From contig URXG01000002.1 in the NCBI GenBank assembly GCA_900551715.1, forward strand, positions 32,384 to 96,383: a DNA stretch of 64,000 bases. The letters run 5' to 3'. The notes under the pieces are model-generated. The model saw only the letters and a program-made list of their open reading frames with translations, ran no database searches and was not told the origin of the DNA. Source of the stretch: an uncultured Blautia sp. (lineage in GTDB: Bacteria; Bacillota; Clostridia; Lachnospirales; Lachnospiraceae). The first letter of the stretch is position 1; each line of letters starts with the position of its first letter. This document shows positions 34,356 through 42,996 of the stretch, piece after piece. Both the position numbers and the translations under genes were made by a program.

Positions 34356-36554
34356 TTATTCCACAAACCGTTCTCTCCATATCCTTTCCCCGTCTGTGCG
34401 GATGGTGATGGCACCGTTTTTCATGGTATATTCAATCTGTACTCCTGATTCTTCCATCCGGTCTGTGGTTTCTCCGGAGGGATGTCCGTAGGTGTTGGAA
34501 TCGGAGCAGGAAATCACTGCAAGCTCCGGTTTTACGGTATCCAGAAATTCCTGGCAGGTGGAATACCGGGAGCCATGATGTGCAGTTTTCAGAAAATCCA
34601 CGTCACCTAACAGTGGCAGCATTTTTTTCTCTGTTTCTGCACCGATATCACCTGTAAAAAGCCCCTTAAAATCTCTGTATTTCAGTTCCACCACCATACT
34701 GTCTTCGTTTACGTCAGTACCTGTAGTTCCGGCAGCCGGTGCAAGGAACTCCAGAACCACTTCTCCCATTTTCAGTTTCTGCCCTCTGTGCACCTTATAT
34801 ACCTGTACCCCTGCTTTTTCTGCTGCATTTTCCAGATCAGTGTAGATCTCATTTTCTTCTTTCCAGTCCGGCAGAAACAGCTTTTTTATTTTCAATGACA
34901 TAAGCTTCTTTTCTTCCAGTTCCAGAAGTTCCTGTACTCCGCTGATATGATCTTTATCTGTATGGGAGACCAGAATTCCCTCCAGTTCACTGATCCCCTG
35001 ATTCCGAAGAAATGGAAGGATCTGATAACTGGCAATGTTCTTTTTGTTGCTGCTGCCTCCGTCTATCAGAAAATTCCTGTTATCTGGCAGTTGCAGTACA
35101 ATCCCGTCACCCTGTCCTATATCCAGACAGGTAACAGAAAGACGTTTATCCAAAGAAATGCTTAATATCATAATGCCTGCAAATAACGTCAGGGTACAAA
35201 TTACTCTGGAACCGGCAACCTTTTTCCAGGGAATTTTAATAGCTGTCATGAAACCCAGGATTAATACTACATAGTACAAAACACAGCGGATTTTTCCCGG
35301 ACTGCCTGCTGTCCACAGGCAAAAGGGAAGCCTGGCTGCTGTTTCACAGAGCCAGTCATATCCCCACAATAGGATACGTCCCGGATATGCTGCTATCAGA
35401 GCAGCGTTCAGGCTGAAATTTCCCAGTATTCCACAGCACAGACCACTGAACAGCACACAGCCAACTGTGGGAAGTACTGCAAGATTCAGGAAAACTCCTG
35501 CAACTGATACTTCTCCGTAAGCCATCAACACCAGCGGCAAAGTAGTCAACTGCACTGCTGCGGAGGAAAGAAATGCCTTCAGGATTTTGTTTTCTGTATA
35601 AAAAATTTCTTCCAGAAGCGGTGCTGTGATTCCCAGACCTGCCACTGCTCCAAAAGACAGTTGAAAGCTGCTGCTGTACATATATGCGGGTGTATCCAGA
35701 AGCATAAGGACAGCAGACAGGGACAATGCTGTCAGAAGGTCATAGGTCCGCCCCAGAATCCGGGCTCCTACTGCCAGAACAAACATAGTCACAGCCCTCA
35801 TGGCAGAAACACTGCTTCCTGTCAGCATTCCATATTGAAGCATCAGGATCAGCGGTGGCAGCCCTGCCATCACATTGCCCGCACCGACTCTTTTCAACAG
35901 GTTAAAAAAGCCCATACCAAGCATTCCTATATGCAAGCCGGAAATAGCCAGAATATGTATCATTCCCGCCATCTGATAACGCATTTTACGTTCCTGGTCC
36001 AGGTCACTTTTTTCGCCCAGAAGCATAGCTTCAAACACACCGGCATCATTCCCTGTTGTCACCTGGAAAATCTGACACAATTTTTCCCTGAAATCCAGCC
36101 AGAACTGCTCATAACCAGACCCATTTCTGCTGTGTCTGGTAATCACACCATTTTTCATACAGTAATAAATATGCTGACAGGCATAATACTGACGGGAATC
36201 AAATTCCCCCGGATTTCTCGGCACTTCCGGGCGCTCTAATTTACCGGAAATCATCACTTTGGTTCCCGCCGGAAATCGTTGTTCATTTTTTAAAAAAACT
36301 TTAAGATTTTTAATTGGAAATGTTTCTGATCCGCAGATCAGAGAGACTTGTTTCAGACAGACAGAAAGAGAATTGGAAGTATCCTGATACCGCTGTATCT
36401 CCCCACAGACTACAGCCTCCTGATGTTCTTCTATATATTTTACAGTCTGTTCAGGCAGTGGATTCCCTTTTATCAGAGGTACCCCTGCCTGATCCAGAAT
36501 GTACATGCACAACATCAGAAGAAGGCATACAAGACACACAGGGCGTCTTTTCAT
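34356..36554 (-). CDS. comEC: ComEC/Rec2 DNA-uptake channel protein
   Basis: The 732-residue protein has a signal/anchor helix with an OB-like extracellular region, a Competence domain of about ten helices (LAISGLHIGMLGMGFF is the family signature), and a C-terminal metallo-beta-lactamase-like domain with DIGQGDGIVLQLP, LVSHTDKDHISG and KTAHHGSRYSTC. All metal-binding motifs look intact, so the nuclease-like domain may be active. It carries single-stranded DNA across the membrane in transformation. It follows a GerM-like lipoprotein gene and precedes holA. Confidence 0.95.
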   Translation of the reverse strand: MKRRPVCLVCLLLMLCMYILDQAGVPLIKGNPLPEQTVKYIEEHQEAVVCGEIQRYQDTSNSLSVCLKQVSLICGSETFPIKNLKVFLKNEQRFPAGTKVMISGKLERPEVPRNPGEFDSRQYYACQHIYYCMKNGVITRHSRNGSGYEQFWLDFREKLCQIFQVTTGNDAGVFEAMLLGEKSDLDQERKMRYQMAGMIHILAISGLHIGMLGMGFFNLLKRVGAGNVMAGLPPLILMLQYGMLTGSSVSAMRAVTMFVLAVGARILGRTYDLLTALSLSAVLMLLDTPAYMYSSSFQLSFGAVAGLGITAPLLEEIFYTENKILKAFLSSAAVQLTTLPLVLMAYGEVSVAGVFLNLAVLPTVGCVLFSGLCCGILGNFSLNAALIAAYPGRILLWGYDWLCETAARLPFCLWTAGSPGKIRCVLYYVVLILGFMTAIKIPWKKVAGSRVICTLTLFAGIMILSISLDKRLSVTCLDIGQGDGIVLQLPDNRNFLIDGGSSNKKNIASYQILPFLRNQGISELEGILVSHTDKDHISGVQELLELEEKKLMSLKIKKLFLPDWKEENEIYTDLENAAEKAGVQVYKVHRGQKLKMGEVVLEFLAPAAGTTGTDVNEDSMVVELKYRDFKGLFTGDIGAETEKKMLPLLGDVDFLKTAHHGSRYSTCQEFLDTVKPELAVISCSDSNTYGHPSGETTDRMEESGVQIEYTMKNGAITIRTDGERIWRERFVE

Positions 36555-36584
36555 CAGCCATCCTTTCTGTTATATAAGATCGGC

Positions 36585-37529
36585 TCAGGAATCTTTTTTT
36601 GCTTCATCCTGAACGATTAGATCTTCATTTTTTTCGTAGAAATTATATAATGGCATATTATCTTCATAATTGCCTTCCAGACTTCCTTCAATGGAAATCT
36701 GGACTCTGTCAGCTTCACAGGAATCCAGAATGGAATTCACTACCGAATATACCGGGATATTTTCTGCCACATCCAGTGCTTCTGACTGAAAAGCATCATT
36801 CATGTTCACATAGCAGATCCTGTCTGCTGTGATTACACTGACTGCCACAGATGTTTCCGGAATCGTGGGATAATGCCCTTCTTCCATAGGACCCTTGGCA
36901 AGCTGTTCCAGAACCACTCTTTCTCTGGGAAGTGTTCTCCTGTAATACACATTACGTGTTTCTTTTACCAGTTTCTTACCGCTTTTGTCTGTAAAATACA
37001 GAGTAAACGTGTCATATCTGTAAGCATCTTCATCTTTTCCGGAATATTCCACAAAGGTATCTTCTGTCATATCCCCCATCTTCTGGTTTCTGGAATTGGT
37101 CAGTTCCTGTCCGTTTACTGTAAAACGGACTTTCTGAATATCCGGGATCTGAACCAGCGTATGGACAATGCCTGCTCTGGTAAGTACTTCCCTGGCTTTG
37201 CTCATACTGGAGTATTCTTTGCTGAAATCAATGACCAGCAGATCTTTCTGTACATCATAGGACTTGATGGCTACATTATCCGGAAGCAGACTTGCCCTGC
37301 CTTCCGGTACTTCCCGATCCTCCAGCTTCTGGAGAAGGTCTTTGACCATAAATTCCTTGGTTTCTTCTTTGGGCGTGTAGGCTTCTGTTTTCAGGGAAGT
37401 CTCCGCTGCATTCAGATAATACAAACTGTATTTGCTGTCTTCCTGTGTTTTTTTGGTTTCTATACTACATCCGGCAAGAAGGCTGGTTACCAGCACTGCC
37501 AGAAGAAGTACGTGAAAAATTTTCTTCAT
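36585..37529 (-). CDS. Lipoprotein with two GerMN domains (GerM-like)
   Basis: The 314-residue product has a lipoprotein signal peptide with lipobox SLLAGC and two GerMN modules, roughly residues 60-150 and 185-300 (each with a segment like VLTRAGIVHTLVQIP or NIPVYSVVNSILDS). GerM of Bacillus acts in spore cortex and engulfment; in actinobacteria the GerMN lipoprotein LpqB is coded beside the MtrA-MtrB two-component system. Here too it follows a response regulator and a histidine kinase, 10 bp after the kinase, which suggests that it tunes the sensor or acts in the same envelope pathway. Confidence 0.88.
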   Translation of the reverse strand: MKKIFHVLLLAVLVTSLLAGCSIETKKTQEDSKYSLYYLNAAETSLKTEAYTPKEETKEFMVKDLLQKLEDREVPEGRASLLPDNVAIKSYDVQKDLLVIDFSKEYSSMSKAREVLTRAGIVHTLVQIPDIQKVRFTVNGQELTNSRNQKMGDMTEDTFVEYSGKDEDAYRYDTFTLYFTDKSGKKLVKETRNVYYRRTLPRERVVLEQLAKGPMEEGHYPTIPETSVAVSVITADRICYVNMNDAFQSEALDVAENIPVYSVVNSILDSCEADRVQISIEGSLEGNYEDNMPLYNFYEKNEDLIVQDEAKKDS

Positions 37530-37539
37530 CCGGCACCTC

Positions 37540-38967
37540 CTACGGAATATAGGAAAGGGGAACTCGAACAGAAAATGTAGTTCCCTCTCCCTCTTTACTG
37601 AAAACCTTGATCACGCCATGATGCATGGCAATGGTACTTCGTGTAATGGAAAGACCCAGACCTGTTCCTCCGATCTCTCTGGAATGAGACTTGTCCACCC
37701 GATAAAAACGTTCAAAAATCCTGTCAATGGAATCTTCCGGGATACCCATTCCTGAATCTGCCACTGTTACATAGAAATATTTGTGGTCTGCGTCCAGGGA
37801 TACTCTGACCCATCCATCATCCACATTGTATTTGATTGCATTTTCCACAAGATTGCTGATAGCAGATGTGAACTTCAGTTCATCTACATCTGCCTCAACA
37901 GGTCGGAAACTGTCAAGAATAAGGTCTATGTTCCGTTTATCCGCTATAGGCTGAAGTCTCTTTAAGATATCTTCCAGAAGCTGATTGATATTCATATGCT
38001 GAATACTTAAATCTACTGTCTTCTTATCCATCTTCACCAGAGTGAGAAGATCTGTAATGATCCGGTTCTCTCTGTCGATCTCAGCAGTAATATCCTGCAT
38101 AAATTCCTGATACAGTTCCTCCGGAACTCCCTGCTGTCCTACCAGCGAATCAGCCAGTACTTTCATGGAAGTCATAGGTGTTTTCAGCTCATGGGACACA
38201 TTGGATACAAATTCTGAACGAGATTCGTCCAGAGTTTTCATCCGGGCCAGCATTTTGTTGAAAGCTTCTGTAATAAGTTCTGTTTCTGTATAGTCAGGAA
38301 CAGAAATCTCGTCTTTCTGGTATCCATCTGTAAGATCTTCGATGGACTTGGTAACTCTTGCAAGAGGTTTTACCAGTATGGTAGAAAGCATATAGGCAAG
38401 AATTATGGAAAGAACAACAATGATCGCCATGATCAGCATTCCCTGCTGCTCCAGTTCAATAATAGTTGCCCGGATCTCACTACAGGACACTGTAACCAGC
38501 ATGGCACCCTGAATCTGAGGTACATCTGCGCTTTTTATGGGAACTGCGATCTGAAATGTCTGACCGTCTTTGTAATATTCTGTGCTTTCACCGCTTTTGA
38601 AACACTTGATCACTCTGGGAGACACCAGAGTTTTTTCTTCGTCTACGTGGTAAGTATCTTTTACAATGCGGAAGTCTCTGTCCACCAGAAGAATCCTTCC
38701 TCCGTACATATTAGACAGGATTTCCAGTTTGCTGTCTATATTTTCGGAGCTGGGGTCATTGAGATAATTTTCTTTTATGAGCTGATTGCAGAGGATCACA
38801 CACTGGGTCCGTACAGAACCTGCACGAACTTCAAGGGCTTCTTTTTCATAGTTGCGGACCATCAGCTGTGTTATGATCACTCCGGGAAGAATTCCCAGAA
38901 TCACCAGTATGACCATAATACGGAAGCGTAAACTTTTGAAAAACTTGTTCTTTTTTTTCGTATTCAT
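37540..38967 (-). CDS. Membrane sensor histidine kinase (WalK/MtrB-like)
   Basis: The 475-residue protein has TM1 at about 17-34, an extracytoplasmic sensor of about 140 residues, TM2 at about 176-197, a HAMP linker (200-252), HisKA with the phospho-acceptor His259 in FVSNVSHELKTPM, and a HATPase_c domain with N box NLVENAIKYN, G1 DSGMGIPE and G2 GGTGLGLSI. No PAS domain is visible, unlike Bacillus WalK. It pairs with the OmpR-type regulator coded 3 bp upstream. A role in wall homeostasis is inferred from the similarity of the regulator to WalR and from the GerMN lipoprotein that follows. Confidence 0.92.
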   Translation of the reverse strand: MNTKKKNKFFKSLRFRIMVILVILGILPGVIITQLMVRNYEKEALEVRAGSVRTQCVILCNQLIKENYLNDPSSENIDSKLEILSNMYGGRILLVDRDFRIVKDTYHVDEEKTLVSPRVIKCFKSGESTEYYKDGQTFQIAVPIKSADVPQIQGAMLVTVSCSEIRATIIELEQQGMLIMAIIVVLSIILAYMLSTILVKPLARVTKSIEDLTDGYQKDEISVPDYTETELITEAFNKMLARMKTLDESRSEFVSNVSHELKTPMTSMKVLADSLVGQQGVPEELYQEFMQDITAEIDRENRIITDLLTLVKMDKKTVDLSIQHMNINQLLEDILKRLQPIADKRNIDLILDSFRPVEADVDELKFTSAISNLVENAIKYNVDDGWVRVSLDADHKYFYVTVADSGMGIPEDSIDRIFERFYRVDKSHSREIGGTGLGLSITRSTIAMHHGVIKVFSKEGEGTTFSVRVPLSYIP

Positions 38968-38970
38968 ATA

Positions 38971-39660
38971 CTACGCCTGGAAGTAATATCCTACACCCCA
39001 TTTGGTGTGTACATATTTTGGTTCACTTGGATTCGCTTCGATCTTTTCTCTGAGACGACGGATATGTACATCCACTGTACGGACATCTCCCGGATACTCA
39101 TATCCCCACACAATGTTCAGAAGGTTCTCACGGCTGTATACTTTGTTGGGGTTAAATACCAGCAGCTCCAGAACATCGAATTCTTTGGCTGTAAGATTAA
39201 TCTCTTTACCTGAAATAAATACCCGGCGACCTTCGCAGTCCAGCTTCAGATCTCCTGCTTCGATGGTCTTGGCTTTTTCTTTTTCTTCGTGATCGGAACG
39301 TGCACGTCTCATAATGGCCTTGATACGAGCCTTTACTTCCAGAATATTAAATGGCTTGGTAATGTAGTCATCTGCACCGTAATCCAGTCCAAGGATCTTG
39401 TCCATATCTTCACCTTTGGCTGTCAGCATCACAATGGGAACGTTGGAAAACTCGCGGATCTGCTGGCATACTTCCAGACCGTCCATCTTTGGAAGCATCA
39501 GGTCAAGAAGGATGATATCATATTTGTTTTCTTTTGCCTTTTCCACAGCTTCTTCACCGTCATAGGCACAGTCCACTTCCATTCCATCCTGTTCCAAATT
39601 AAAGCGGATTCCTTTTACAATTAATTTCTCATCGTCAACCACTAAAACTTTCCTGCTCAT
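38971..39660 (-). CDS. OmpR-family response regulator (WalR/PhoP-like)
   Basis: The 229-residue protein has a receiver domain (VLVVDDEKLIVKGIRFNLE, phospho-acceptor Asp53 in LLDLMLP, switch residues in MLTAKG and TKPF) and a C-terminal winged helix (LTAKEFDVLELLVFNPNKVYS, then VRTVDVHIRRLREKIE). The sequence is close to WalR/YycF and PhoP. It starts the two-component pair and follows comEA by 12 bp. walH/walI-type genes are absent. It may be the essential wall regulator of the cell, but that cannot be settled from this window. Confidence 0.93.
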   Translation of the reverse strand: MSRKVLVVDDEKLIVKGIRFNLEQDGMEVDCAYDGEEAVEKAKENKYDIILLDLMLPKMDGLEVCQQIREFSNVPIVMLTAKGEDMDKILGLDYGADDYITKPFNILEVKARIKAIMRRARSDHEEKEKAKTIEAGDLKLDCEGRRVFISGKEINLTAKEFDVLELLVFNPNKVYSRENLLNIVWGYEYPGDVRTVDVHIRRLREKIEANPSEPKYVHTKWGVGYYFQA

Positions 39661-39672
39661 TCATTTCTCCTC

Positions 39673-40329
39673 TTATTCTACTGCTATTTTATCTTTTATT
39701 TTAGTAAAAGTGCTTTCTTTTATGCCAGGTACCTGCATGATATCTTCGATGGAAGAAAAACTGCCGTTTTCTTCTCTCCAGGCTATGATCGCCTGTGCTT
39801 TGGCATCGCCGATACCGGATAATGTCTTAAGTGTTTCTGTATCTGCTGTATTCAGGTTTATTTTTCCTGATTCTGCATTCTCCTGTGTTCCATCTGCCTG
39901 CTGTCCTGCCTCTGAGGGCAAATCCACTGTTCCCTGATCCGCTTCTTCCTGAGTGGGAACATAAATCTGCTGTCCGTCACTGACTGGCTGTGCCTGATTG
40001 ACTGAAGCACCAGCTGCCTCAGACAGCATGCCTCCTGCTGCTTCTATGGCCTGAAAAACTCTGCTGTCCGAATCCAGTTTATAAACTCCCGGTGCACTTA
40101 CCGCGCCACAGACGTCAACATAAATCTCTGTCGGCGGCTCTGTCACAGTGGGAATTTCTACTGTATCTTCTCCTGAACTTTTCTGTACTTCAGATGTTGT
40201 ATTTTTATCAGACCTATCCTGCTGCTTATCCTGAAATACTTCTTCTGTATTCTGAGTCTGTTCTGTCAGAAGCAGTTCTTCTTTTTCCCTGCCACAGCCT
40301 GAAATGAAAATACACAATAGGGTCATCAT
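39673..40329 (-). CDS. comEA: ComEA-type DNA-binding lipoprotein
   Basis: The visible frame gives 218 residues from an ATG at 40329: a short hydrophobic start with lipobox FISGC, a polar linker, an SLBB-like domain (VDVCGAVSAPGVYKL at about 70-84, then IYVPTQEE), and a C-terminal helix-hairpin-helix pair (NLNTADTETLKTLSGIGDAKA) that binds DNA. ComEA is the surface receptor for incoming DNA. The ATG start lacks a basic n-region, but the frame stays open upstream, and KKKDKFRT just before it would complete a lipoprotein signal. The only codons there fit for a start are non-standard (ATC at 40368), with AGGGGA placed in front. True start is therefore uncertain. Confidence 0.85.
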   Translation of the reverse strand: MMTLLCIFISGCGREKEELLLTEQTQNTEEVFQDKQQDRSDKNTTSEVQKSSGEDTVEIPTVTEPPTEIYVDVCGAVSAPGVYKLDSDSRVFQAIEAAGGMLSEAAGASVNQAQPVSDGQQIYVPTQEEADQGTVDLPSEAGQQADGTQENAESGKINLNTADTETLKTLSGIGDAKAQAIIAWREENGSFSSIEDIMQVPGIKESTFTKIKDKIAVE

Positions 40330-40435
40330 CCATATGGCAACTGTCCTGAACTTATCTTTTTTTTTGATCGTGGTCCCCTTCTTTCTGTAAATAAAATTTA
40401 CAGCAGTTTCCCGATCTCATACTTAACCAAGTTTT

Positions 40436-40464
40436 ATTTTAACGAATTTCCGATGTTTTTACAA
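40436..40464 (-). promoter_or_regulatory. Candidate promoter of the comEA operon
   Basis: TTGTAA (40459-40464), 17-bp spacer, TAAAAT (40436-40441) on the minus strand, about 70-110 bp before the possible comEA starts. Confidence 0.55.
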
Positions 40465-40518
40465 TAGGTATCTTGGCATTAAATAGGCAGTTTATCTGTT
40501 ATTCACGCCGAACGTTCT

Positions 40519-40953
40519 TTATTTCTCCCACTTAAACAAGATAATCCCCGCAATGGCTACTGCCATTCCCAGTAATTTTCTCCATTCAAATGGCTGTTTT
40601 TCCATACCAAACATACCAAATAATTCTATCACCCATGCAATCACCAGCTGAGAGATCACAATAAGCATGGCTGCTCTGGCAGGTCCCAGGGTTCCCATAC
40701 TCTGAATTACAGTGATGGTAATAAAGGCACCGATCACGCCTCCCAGCAGTGTATATCTGTTTTCAATCTGCCACAGTGCTCCTATGCTCTGTCTTCCTGT
40801 AAAAAACCACGCAAGTATACACACCAGAAATGCAGAAAACTGCACCCAGCCTGTAGACACCCACAGACTGGTCTGTTTTGTAACCTGTGTATTAAAAACT
40901 CCCTGAATGCTCATCAATGCACCTGATAATAATGCTACCAGAACTCCCCACAT
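40519..40953 (-). CDS. DMT-superfamily YdcZ/DUF606-type membrane protein
   Basis: The 144-residue protein has five hydrophobic segments and the pattern LLSGALMSIQGVFNTQV near the start and LGGVIGAFITITVIQSMGTLGPARAAMLIVISQL in the middle, which is typical of the DUF606/YdcZ branch of drug/metabolite transporters. Such half-size proteins work as dimers. Substrate is unknown. The gene stands alone on the minus strand, 73 bp after the end of the nuclease-like gene upstream. Confidence 0.8.
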   Translation of the reverse strand: MWGVLVALLSGALMSIQGVFNTQVTKQTSLWVSTGWVQFSAFLVCILAWFFTGRQSIGALWQIENRYTLLGGVIGAFITITVIQSMGTLGPARAAMLIVISQLVIAWVIELFGMFGMEKQPFEWRKLLGMAVAIAGIILFKWEK

Positions 40954-41025
40954 AAAACCGTCTCCTGCACTTTTTACCTAGTATATGACATTTACAATAT
41001 TCTATGCGGTCTTTTGTTTGCTGTA

Positions 41026-41814
41026 TTATAATAAATATCTGTTCACAAGATTTTCTACTATTTTAGGATTAAGAATACTTTGTTCTGTCTCAAAGGTAAG
41101 AATCAGCCTGTCGCCCGGATAAATTTCATTTTTCTGATAGGATTCTATTTTTCGCACTGCCGATCTTGCATACTCCTGTTTATCCATCATTCCTTCATGC
41201 TCCCAGTAAATTTCCTGTTCCGTTTTCTTTGACAGAAATGTAAAGTCCGGATATACTGTGCCGTATCCCTTTAAGTAAAGTGGCTTTTCATATTTATAAA
41301 GTATATTTTTTCTGTAAAAATAATCTGCAAGTATTTTTTCTGACTTGGATCTTACCCGTTCTCCTTTTTCAGTAAGGATTACCGGTGTATTCTCTCTGAA
41401 TTCCTTTCTCTGGTGTTCCTCCGCGTACCATTTTGCCAGTAATTGATTCCATGCAGGTTCTATCGGCGTAACCAGTGTTCTTCTCTCTTTTCGCATGGCT
41501 GTATAAATTTGTTCAATTTCATCATCTGAATAATCCTGTATTATTTCTCTTATCTGATGTAATCTTGTTTCTGCCTTTTTCAGTACTGTTTTATTGTAAG
41601 CTTTCTGCGCCAGCAGTCCGGGCAGTTCTTTATTATTTCTTGGAATATAGTTTCCGTTTTTATTGTCTGTACAATGATAATAGCGCACATAATTTTTATC
41701 TTTTGAGATGCGGAGATATCCTTCTGGTGCTGTAATCAGAGATACACTGACATTATTTACAATTTTTTCCAGACGTTTTTGCTCCTGCAAAAGCATACCG
41801 CGTAATCCTTTCAT
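41026..41814 (-). CDS. Putative PD-(D/E)XK nuclease-fold protein
   Basis: The 262-residue protein has a helical, charged N-terminal half (about 1-150) and a C-terminal half with a PD-(D/E)XK-like core: RSKSEKILADYFYRK (helix with Glu), YLKGYGTVYPDFTFLSKK (the PD motif) and EIYWEHEGMMD (E-x-x/E-H-E in place of ExK). This is the layout seen in restriction-like endonucleases such as DUF2726/VSR-type. No signal peptide or membrane helix is present. Two ATG codons near the start (41814 and 41796) both have AAAGG in front. The gene is unusual because a seven-unit tandem repeat begins 26 bp upstream of its start. The function is unknown; a house-keeping or defence role is equally open. Confidence 0.65.
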   Translation of the reverse strand: MKGLRGMLLQEQKRLEKIVNNVSVSLITAPEGYLRISKDKNYVRYYHCTDNKNGNYIPRNNKELPGLLAQKAYNKTVLKKAETRLHQIREIIQDYSDDEIEQIYTAMRKERRTLVTPIEPAWNQLLAKWYAEEHQRKEFRENTPVILTEKGERVRSKSEKILADYFYRKNILYKYEKPLYLKGYGTVYPDFTFLSKKTEQEIYWEHEGMMDKQEYARSAVRKIESYQKNEIYPGDRLILTFETEQSILNPKIVENLVNRYLL

Positions 41815-41839
41815 ATATTTTCTACCTTTCTGTAAACAC

Positions 41840-42210
41840 TTTGACTTCCTTGGGGATTTTTAAGATTTGTGGTCAAATATCCTGGTTTTTCTTTTGACCT
41901 CTTTTAGATTCTTCAGGATTTGCGGTCAAATATCCTGGCTTTTCTTTTGACCTCTTTTAGATTCTTCAGGATTTGCAGTCAAATATCCTGGCTTTTCTTT
42001 TGACCTCTTGGGCGATTTTCAAGATTTGTGGTCAAATATCCTGGCTTTTTCTTTGACTTCTTAGGGGATTTTCAAGATCTGCGGTCAAATATCCTGGCTT
42101 TTTCTTTGACCTCTTGGGCGATTTTCAAGATCTGCGGTCAAATATCCTGGCTTTTTCTTTGACCTCTTTGGGCGATTTTCAAGATTTGCAGTCAAGCTGT
42201 CTGGCTTTAC
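41840..42210. repeat. Tandem array of seven 53-bp units upstream of the nuclease-like gene
   Basis: TTTGAC recurs at 41840, 41893, 41946, 41999, 42052, 42105 and 42158, each exactly 53 bp apart. Each unit carries TTTGAC(C) and, 32 bp from its start, (G)GTCAAA, making an inverted repeat with a nested CTTG/CAAG pair in most units; the rest, ATATCCTGGCTTTTTC, is nearly constant. Units 2 and 3 differ from the rest in the middle (TTTTAGATTCTTCAGG). The last unit ends degenerate (GTCAAG). A period of 53 bp is five helical turns, so all copies face the same side of DNA. It cannot code for protein repeats because 53 is not a multiple of three. Function unknown. Confidence 0.95.
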
Positions 42211-42356
42211 TACAACAATAAGATAATTTTGGACACTGAGACGAACACTTTCAGCCGCCAGTAATCCTGTTTTTTAGTCTAAGCAGGAACCGGAGCATAG
42301 TCAACAAAAAATTTCATAAATTTCATTATTTTTCTATTTGCACCTGATAATAGCAA

Positions 42357-42391
42357 ATAAAAAACAGACACAGGTTTTCGCCCATATCTGT
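42357..42391 (-). terminator. Intrinsic terminator at the end of the feo gene set
   Basis: On the minus strand ACAGATATGGG pairs with CCTGTGTCTGT (wobbles allowed) and is followed by TTTTTTA. It lies 26 bp after the stop codon of the HMA-domain gene. Between here and the 53-bp array (42211-42356) I see no gene. Confidence 0.65.
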
Positions 42392-42417
42392 TCTTTCTGA
42401 TGCGTTATTCAGTAAAT

Positions 42418-42783
42418 TTATTTCACACTGACCACTCTGTAACCGGCATCTTTCACCATTCTCTTCAGCTCCTCCTCATCCAGTTCTCTGTCATAAGAAA
42501 CAACTGCCTCATTCTGGGAAAGATCCACCTTTGCAGAAGCTCCATCTACTTTGTTGATGGCTTCTGTCACTGCTTTTACACAATGTTCACAGTGCATACC
42601 GGAAACTTTAAGAACTTTTTTGCCAAGAACCGGATTCTCCAGTGATTTTTCCGGGATATCCAGAACAATAGATCCGCTGCCACCACCGCAGCAGACACCT
42701 TCGCCCTTGAAATGCTTAATGGAACCCTTCAATGCCAGACCGAGAAGCACGATCACTATAAGTACAATGATAATGTCAACCAT
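42418..42783 (-). CDS. Membrane-anchored heavy-metal-associated (HMA) domain protein
   Basis: The 121-residue protein has an N-terminal membrane helix (residues 2-20), a linker with a CCGGG motif (Cys31, Cys32), and an HMA domain at about 55-121 with the metal-binding motif GMHCEHC (Cys65, Cys68). HMA domains carry Cu(I) or Zn(II) in chaperones and P-type ATPases. Its start overlaps the stop of the 49-residue gene before it (TAATG), so it belongs to the feo set. It may hand metal to, or remove it from, the FeoB complex; this is an inference. Confidence 0.85.
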   Translation of the reverse strand: MVDIIIVLIVIVLLGLALKGSIKHFKGEGVCCGGGSGSIVLDIPEKSLENPVLGKKVLKVSGMHCEHCVKAVTEAINKVDGASAKVDLSQNEAVVSYDRELDEEELKRMVKDAGYRVVSVK

Positions 42784-42932
42784 TACTCGTCACCTCTTTT
42801 AAATGCTTCATCACGTTTTTTTTCTCTTTTCTTTTTTATCCAGAGGTATCCCTGATAGATCAGCACACCCACCAGATAAATAACAATAACTGCTCCGAAC
42901 ATATACATGGTAGAGCCTGTCGAATTTCCCAT
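42783..42932 (-). CDS. Small single-span membrane protein of the feo locus
   Basis: This 49-residue gene lies between the Cys-rich protein and the HMA protein. It starts MGNSTGSTMYMFGAVIVIYL, has one membrane helix (about 10-28) and a strongly charged tail (KKKREKKRDEAFKRGDE). AGAGGAGAG lies 5-6 nt before the ATG. The stop codon overlaps the next start by one base (TAATG), which implies coupled translation. No family is recognised. The size and topology suggest a structural partner of the FeoB channel. Confidence 0.75.
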   Translation of the reverse strand: MGNSTGSTMYMFGAVIVIYLVGVLIYQGYLWIKKKREKKRDEAFKRGDE

Positions 42933-42996
42933 ATAACTCTCCTCTACTGTCCTCTGCAATGATCCTGTCTGTTCATTGCCACAGTGAACTGTTGTA

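Noticed and set aside
41840..42210. Possible CRISPR array
   Set aside because: The whole 53-bp unit is repeated with few changes; there are no unique spacers and no cas genes nearby.
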